The notes under the pieces: model-generated
What the model was told of the DNA's origin: nothing
Databases searched by the model: none
What the model saw: the letters and a program-made list of their open reading frames with translations, nothing else
Part shown: piece after piece, positions 7,932 to 10,094 of the stretch
Numbering within the stretch: the first letter of the stretch is position 1
Layout: every line of letters starts with the position of its first letter
From: an uncultured Actinomyces sp.
GTDB taxonomy: Bacteria > Actinomycetota > Actinomycetes > Actinomycetales > Actinomycetaceae
Length of the DNA stretch: 10,094 bases
Assembly: GCA_900554605.1 (NCBI GenBank)
Contig: USHU01000024.1
Span: forward strand, 1 to 10,094
Direction: 5' to 3'
Position numbers and translations under genes: made by a program

Positions 7932-8234
7932 CTAAAACAGGTCGGAGCGGGAACCTGTACGAATTGCTGTCACCACGCAAAGCTCAGGTTCATCTAGGTA
8001 GATCAGTAACCAATCCGGTTGAATATGACACTCGCGAAACCCCGCATAATCGCCGCTCAGAAGGTGGTCACGATGTCTCGGAGACAAGTCTGCACCTTCA
8101 AGGATCGCGTCGATGACCGCTTCAAGTTCCCCGATAGGAAGCCCCCGTTTACGCGCCCGCTTCAAATCCTTCTTGAACTGACTAGTCATCACAAGGGCCC
8201 GTCGCCCTTGTTGAGACTCACTCGTCATCGACAT
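7932..8234 (-). CDS. YafQ-family toxin (RelE-like mRNA interferase) with H-to-R active-site change
   Basis: From the ATG at 8234 this is a 100-residue protein. An ATG at 8228 gives 98, and the longest frame (to 8291) reads through antitoxin DNA. It matches YafQ throughout: T-S-Q-F-K-K-D-L-K-R-A-R-K-R-G (17-31), R-D-H-L-L-S-G (55-61), R-E-C-H-I-Q-P-D-W-L-L-I-Y (67-79), and a terminal R-T-G-S-R-S-D-L-F (92-100). Counterparts of E. coli YafQ H50, H63 and D67 are present (H57, H70, D74). The residue matching the catalytic H87 is R96, encoded CGC, one base from CAC. YafQ is a ribosome-dependent mRNA endonuclease normally neutralised by DinJ/RelB. Loss of this histidine suggests an inactive or weakened toxin. 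Its start overlaps a short reading frame that appears to be the tail of an antitoxin gene, matching the usual antitoxin-toxin overlap. Confidence 0.8.
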   Translation of the reverse strand: MSMTSESQQGRRALVMTSQFKKDLKRARKRGLPIGELEAVIDAILEGADLSPRHRDHLLSGDYAGFRECHIQPDWLLIYLDEPELCVVTAIRTGSRSDLF

Positions 8235-8298
8235 CAGCGAACGCCTGCGATGCCGACACATAGCGACTAGCAGCGACACGTCCGGCAGCAATGCTCAT
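8218..8298 (-). pseudogene. Probable antitoxin remnant (C-terminal fragment)
   Basis: A short reading frame overlaps the toxin start by 11-17 bases, as antitoxin stops do in type II toxin-antitoxin operons. It encodes 26 residues from an ATG at 8298 and ends in A-F-A-D-V-D-D-E, an acidic tail typical of antitoxins. The frame is interrupted by an in-frame TGA 39-37 bases before that ATG. No ribbon-helix-helix N-terminus is found upstream, where the sequence soon becomes AT-rich. I read it as an antitoxin that lost its DNA-binding part. The family cannot be assigned from so little, and a chance frame is possible. Confidence 0.4.
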
Positions 8299-8344
8299 GG
8301 AAGGATATGGTAATGACAATCCCGGTGCTAATGCTCATGTACGG
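8281..8344. repeat. Imperfect direct repeat at the toxin-antitoxin/AT-rich junction
   Basis: Two 24-base copies at 8281-8304 and 8321-8344 share CCGG, the ten-base core AATGCTCATG and a final GG, at about 17 of 24 positions. The 40-base offset is not a multiple of three, so a duplication here would break a reading frame. Confidence 0.4.
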
Positions 8345-8420
8345 TAAGGAAGCAAGCAACCGAAAACAAGAGATAGACCGCCAGCACTACACTATTCCGA
8401 ACCAAAGACCAAAAGATAAG

Positions 8421-8460
8421 CATTGTGGGAAAATCTAAACTTTTGGATTTTCCTACAATG
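8421..8460. repeat. Long inverted repeat (15-base arms, one mismatch)
   Basis: Arms 8421-8435 and 8446-8460 pair at 14 of 15 positions (CATTGTGGGAAAATC with GATTTTCCTACAATG), plus one outer G-C pair at 8420/8461. The ten-base loop can pair further internally. There is no following T-run, so a terminator is unlikely on either strand. It may be the tip-to-tip remnant of a small element, a protein site or a structured RNA. Confidence 0.6.
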
Positions 8461-8552
8461 CCAACTACGGCGGAATCCCTCCCACTCCTTATATCTTTCT
8501 GTATACATTGAATTTGTATTTAGTAAAATGCAGACAACACCACGGATCGGCT

Positions 8553-8576
8553 TTTGGTTGGACAATTCCAACCAAA
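8553..8576. repeat. 24-base perfect palindrome with 4-base centre
   Basis: The arm TTTGGTTGGA (8553-8562) and its exact complement TCCAACCAAA (8567-8576) surround CAAT. IS30 elements are known to favour palindromic targets of about this size, so this may be an insertion-type site or an operator. No T-run follows. Confidence 0.6.
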
Positions 8577-8668
8577 CACCACAGCAGACAGCAGAAAACA
8601 TTCTGAACGCTAGGAAGCCGGTATGATTGTTACATATAAGGGGAAGAAAAATTGCTAAATTGAAAAAG

Positions 8669-8847
8669 TAAATTCCAGTGCAGAAGTAAATTCTACCGAG
8701 CTTAAAAAAATCCCTAAAATCAGGCAGTTTGAAATTTCATTTCTGCCTGATTTTGCTATAATAGTGCATAACAACCTCAAAAAAATCTCTTTCCGGACAT
8801 GGGAAATAAGCCACAGGACAAGTCGTGTGTAGGACTAAATTCCACTG
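8669..8847. repeat. Short TAAATTC repeats flanking the hairpin near the IS30 transposase end
   Basis: TAAATTCCAGTG (8669-8680), TAAATTCTACCG (8687-8698) and TAAATTCCACTG (8836-8847) are all on the plus strand. The first two sit 18 bases apart, as degenerate tandem copies. They could mark transposase binding sites at or near an insertion-sequence end. This is inferred from position only. Confidence 0.35.
8716..8754. terminator. Candidate bidirectional rho-independent terminator
   Basis: Perfect 12-base arms AAAATCAGGCAG (8716-8727) and CTGCCTGATTTT (8743-8754) enclose a 15-base loop. Read on the minus strand, downstream of the transposase, the stem ends in TTTT and a seven-T run follows shortly after. 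On the plus strand the stem also ends in TTTT. It lies about 157 bases past the transposase stop. A TATAAT at 8757-8762 adjoins it but has no well-spaced -35. Confidence 0.55.
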
Positions 8848-8910
8848 GCTATATCAAAAAATGTAAAAGTTTTGCCCTGTCTGACAGCAGATATGCTTTG
8901 GGTTGTTGGG

Positions 8911-10094
8911 TTACTTAAAGCGAATCAGCTTGGGCCTCAGACAAACCTCGTCAGGATGAATGGACCCGAGCTGAAGTGCTTTTAAGCCATCTTCTCCATA
9001 TCTGTTTAGTGCCCTTTGATAAGGGGTATCTCCGTTTAAGCTTTCCCTTGGCGTGGAATTGATGTGGTTTACAATCCGATTCACATCCCATTGTGTAAGA
9101 AAAGCAAAAGAAGAGCCTTTTGGAAGAATCATGCGAAGCATGGTATGGGCTTGCTCTAAGCCTCCTTTTTGCCCACTACGCATAGGATCGCAATAATAGA
9201 TGCTACTACGTTGGATTCCATTAGGGTTTATTTCCAAAGCCCCAGGATCCCCAAACTCCGATCCTCGGTCTGTGAGGATATATTCAAAGATAGATTGAAA
9301 GTCAAAGACATCTTCAAAACGTCTTTCTAAACGGTCAAAGACTGCTTTGACTGCTCCCTTTGTACATCGATTTAACAGATAAGCCAGGAAGAGCTTTTCC
9401 TCAGTAAAGAAAAAGGTCAGTAGAGTTTTTTGCGAATCTCTGCATGAATGGACGGTATCCATCTCTACAAAAGCATTTAATCCAAGCTTCAAGAAATCCT
9501 CATAGCTTCGACCATGAAATATCTCACGGTTTGATATCTGTGTTTTATGGCATTTCCTTGGTTTGAATGTCACCTTCCGTTTTAAATCGATATTTTTGGA
9601 AGTAAAAATTCCTTGGTCAATGTATGAGTACATGGTGCGAACAGACATCTGTAATTCCGGATGATTCACTAAAATCTGGTAAGGGGATTGTCCCTTTGCA
9701 ATCAGAGGAGTAATGATGCTGTCCTTTTCTCTTGCTTCCTTTTCGGAAAGATTTATGCCTCGACGAGAGTCTTTAAGGGTTTCCCTGTATTTTCTATCAG
9801 CAAATCTGGCATCATAGGTATATTTATGGGCGATGCTGCAGTGATGAAGCTTTTGTGAGCAGCCATTACAGACATAGGGAGCTTTCATTAGGCGATTACA
9901 GCATTCCTTTTCAAAGTCCCTACAAGTCTGATTGCAGCTAGGACAAGAAGTACACTTTATCCCACAAAGAACAATCTTCTTACAGACATTTGTTTTACGA
10001 CACTGGTAACGATGAACGCAAAAGTTCTTTTTGTTCAGAAAGCTGCCCTTGTGATACCAGTTCGATGCTCGGTGTTTCTTCACTTCTTTAGAAA
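8911..10094 (-). CDS. IS30-family DDE transposase, N-terminus beyond right edge
   Basis: The frame runs from the window edge to a TAA at 8911-8913. A GTG at 10083 could be called as a start, but the frame stays open beyond it and reads S-K-E-V-K-K-H-R. This is the usual end of the IS30 N-terminal helix-turn-helix, so some 40-50 residues are probably missing. Counting from that GTG, a cysteine-rich segment (13 Cys in residues 22-82) suggests zinc binding, followed by a second helix-turn-helix-like region (about 111-160). The DDE core has D209 (F-V-E-M-D-T-V-H-S), D272 (I-L-T-D-R-G-S-E-F) and E310 (K-G-G-L-E-Q-A-H). The catalytic residues are intact, so it may be active. It performs cut-out and insertion of its element, typically via circular intermediates. 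AT-rich codons unlike its left-hand neighbours, and resemblance to clostridial IS30 proteins, point to transfer from Firmicutes. Confidence 0.92.
   Translation of the reverse strand, partial: SKEVKKHRASNWYHKGSFLNKKNFCVHRYQCRKTNVCKKIVLCGIKCTSCPSCNQTCRDFEKECCNRLMKAPYVCNGCSQKLHHCSIAHKYTYDARFADRKYRETLKDSRRGINLSEKEAREKDSIITPLIAKGQSPYQILVNHPELQMSVRTMYSYIDQGIFTSKNIDLKRKVTFKPRKCHKTQISNREIFHGRSYEDFLKLGLNAFVEMDTVHSCRDSQKTLLTFFFTEEKLFLAYLLNRCTKGAVKAVFDRLERRFEDVFDFQSIFEYILTDRGSEFGDPGALEINPNGIQRSSIYYCDPMRSGQKGGLEQAHTMLRMILPKGSSFAFLTQWDVNRIVNHINSTPRESLNGDTPYQRALNRYGEDGLKALQLGSIHPDEVCLRPKLIRFK
8911..10094 (-). mobile_element. IS30-family insertion sequence, partial
   Basis: Only the transposase-bearing part is certain. 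The promoter-proximal end is outside the window. The distal end lies at an undetermined point left of 8911, perhaps near the repeats at 8669-8847. No terminal inverted repeat or target duplication could be paired. Confidence 0.7.

Larger units (their letters stand above)
8340..8910. other. AT-rich, mostly non-coding segment between chromosome and IS30 transposase
   Basis: Base use changes sharply from the GC-rich genes on the left. No convincing gene was found. A 67-codon plus-strand frame (8423-8626) and a 32-codon frame inside it (8528-8626) lack ribosome sites and a recognisable family. The segment contains three strong inverted repeats (8421-8460, 8553-8576, 8716-8754) and three TAAATTC repeats. 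The outer end of the insertion sequence must lie somewhere here, but I could not fix it because the other terminus is outside the window. Confidence 0.55.

Noticed and set aside
8235..8291. Extended N-terminus of the YafQ toxin from the ATG at 8291
   Set aside because: The extra residues are Arg-rich and unlike the family, and the DNA reads better as the tail of an antitoxin in another frame.
8423..8626. Plus-strand 67-codon frame, or a 32-codon frame from the ATG at 8528
   Set aside because: There is no ribosome site and no recognisable family. The frame runs through two strong inverted repeats, so it looks like chance or a gene fragment.
10081..10083. GTG at 10083 as the true transposase start
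   Set aside because: The frame remains open upstream, and the residues S-K-E-V-K-K-H-R fit the end of the conserved N-terminal helix-turn-helix, so the start is off-window.
1..10094. CRISPR array, tRNA or rRNA genes
   Set aside because: No regularly spaced repeats, cloverleaf-like tRNA or rRNA core sequences were noticed on either strand.

Overview
The window joins two unlike pieces of DNA. Positions 1 to about 8340 have the GC-rich codon use, strong GGAGG-type ribosome sites and gene families of a high-GC Gram-positive bacterium (Actinomycetota). The DUF3516 helicase and the EspC/YbaB-like pair fit Actinomycetaceae such as Actinomyces or Schaalia, but the genus is an inference. From about 8340 to the right edge the DNA is clearly AT-rich. 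It carries an IS30-family transposase whose codon use and cysteine-rich N-terminal region look like Clostridia/Firmicutes, so this segment is probably acquired DNA.

Layout: (1) 1-762, minus strand: a YbaB/EbfC-like protein followed 20 bases later by a small EspC/WXG100-like protein cut by the left edge. Such a pair often opens a type VII secretion substrate locus, and the rest would lie off the left side. (2) 842-3115, minus strand: an AGCS-type sodium/amino-acid symporter and a fumarylacetoacetate-hydrolase-family enzyme, 27 bases apart and probably one operon. (3) 3245-6007, plus strand: a 920-residue Ski2-like helicase with a C-terminal DUF3516 domain, diverging from the symporter. (4) 5988-7212, minus strand: a flavodoxin-fold NAD(P)H oxidoreductase followed by a TetR-family regulator. 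The regulator's 3' end overlaps the helicase's 3' end by 20 bases. A 6+4+6 inverted repeat just downstream of a promoter-like sequence before the oxidoreductase is a good candidate TetR operator. (5) 7398-7841, minus strand: a bleomycin-resistance/VOC-fold protein. (6) 7932-8298, minus strand: a YafQ-type toxin with its catalytic C-terminal histidine replaced by arginine, preceded by what looks like only the tail of its antitoxin, so probably a decayed toxin-antitoxin module. (7) 8340-8910: AT-rich, mostly non-coding DNA with three strong inverted repeats and short TAAATTC repeats. (8) 8911-10094, minus strand: the IS30-family transposase, with its N-terminal helix-turn-helix beyond the right edge.

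The chromosomal genes look ordinary apart from the YafQ substitution and the T7SS-like pair at the edge. The decayed toxin-antitoxin locus lies directly at the border with the foreign segment. I see no complete new system inside the window. The best leads are the left-edge secretion-type locus and the remodelled junction at 8200-8910.
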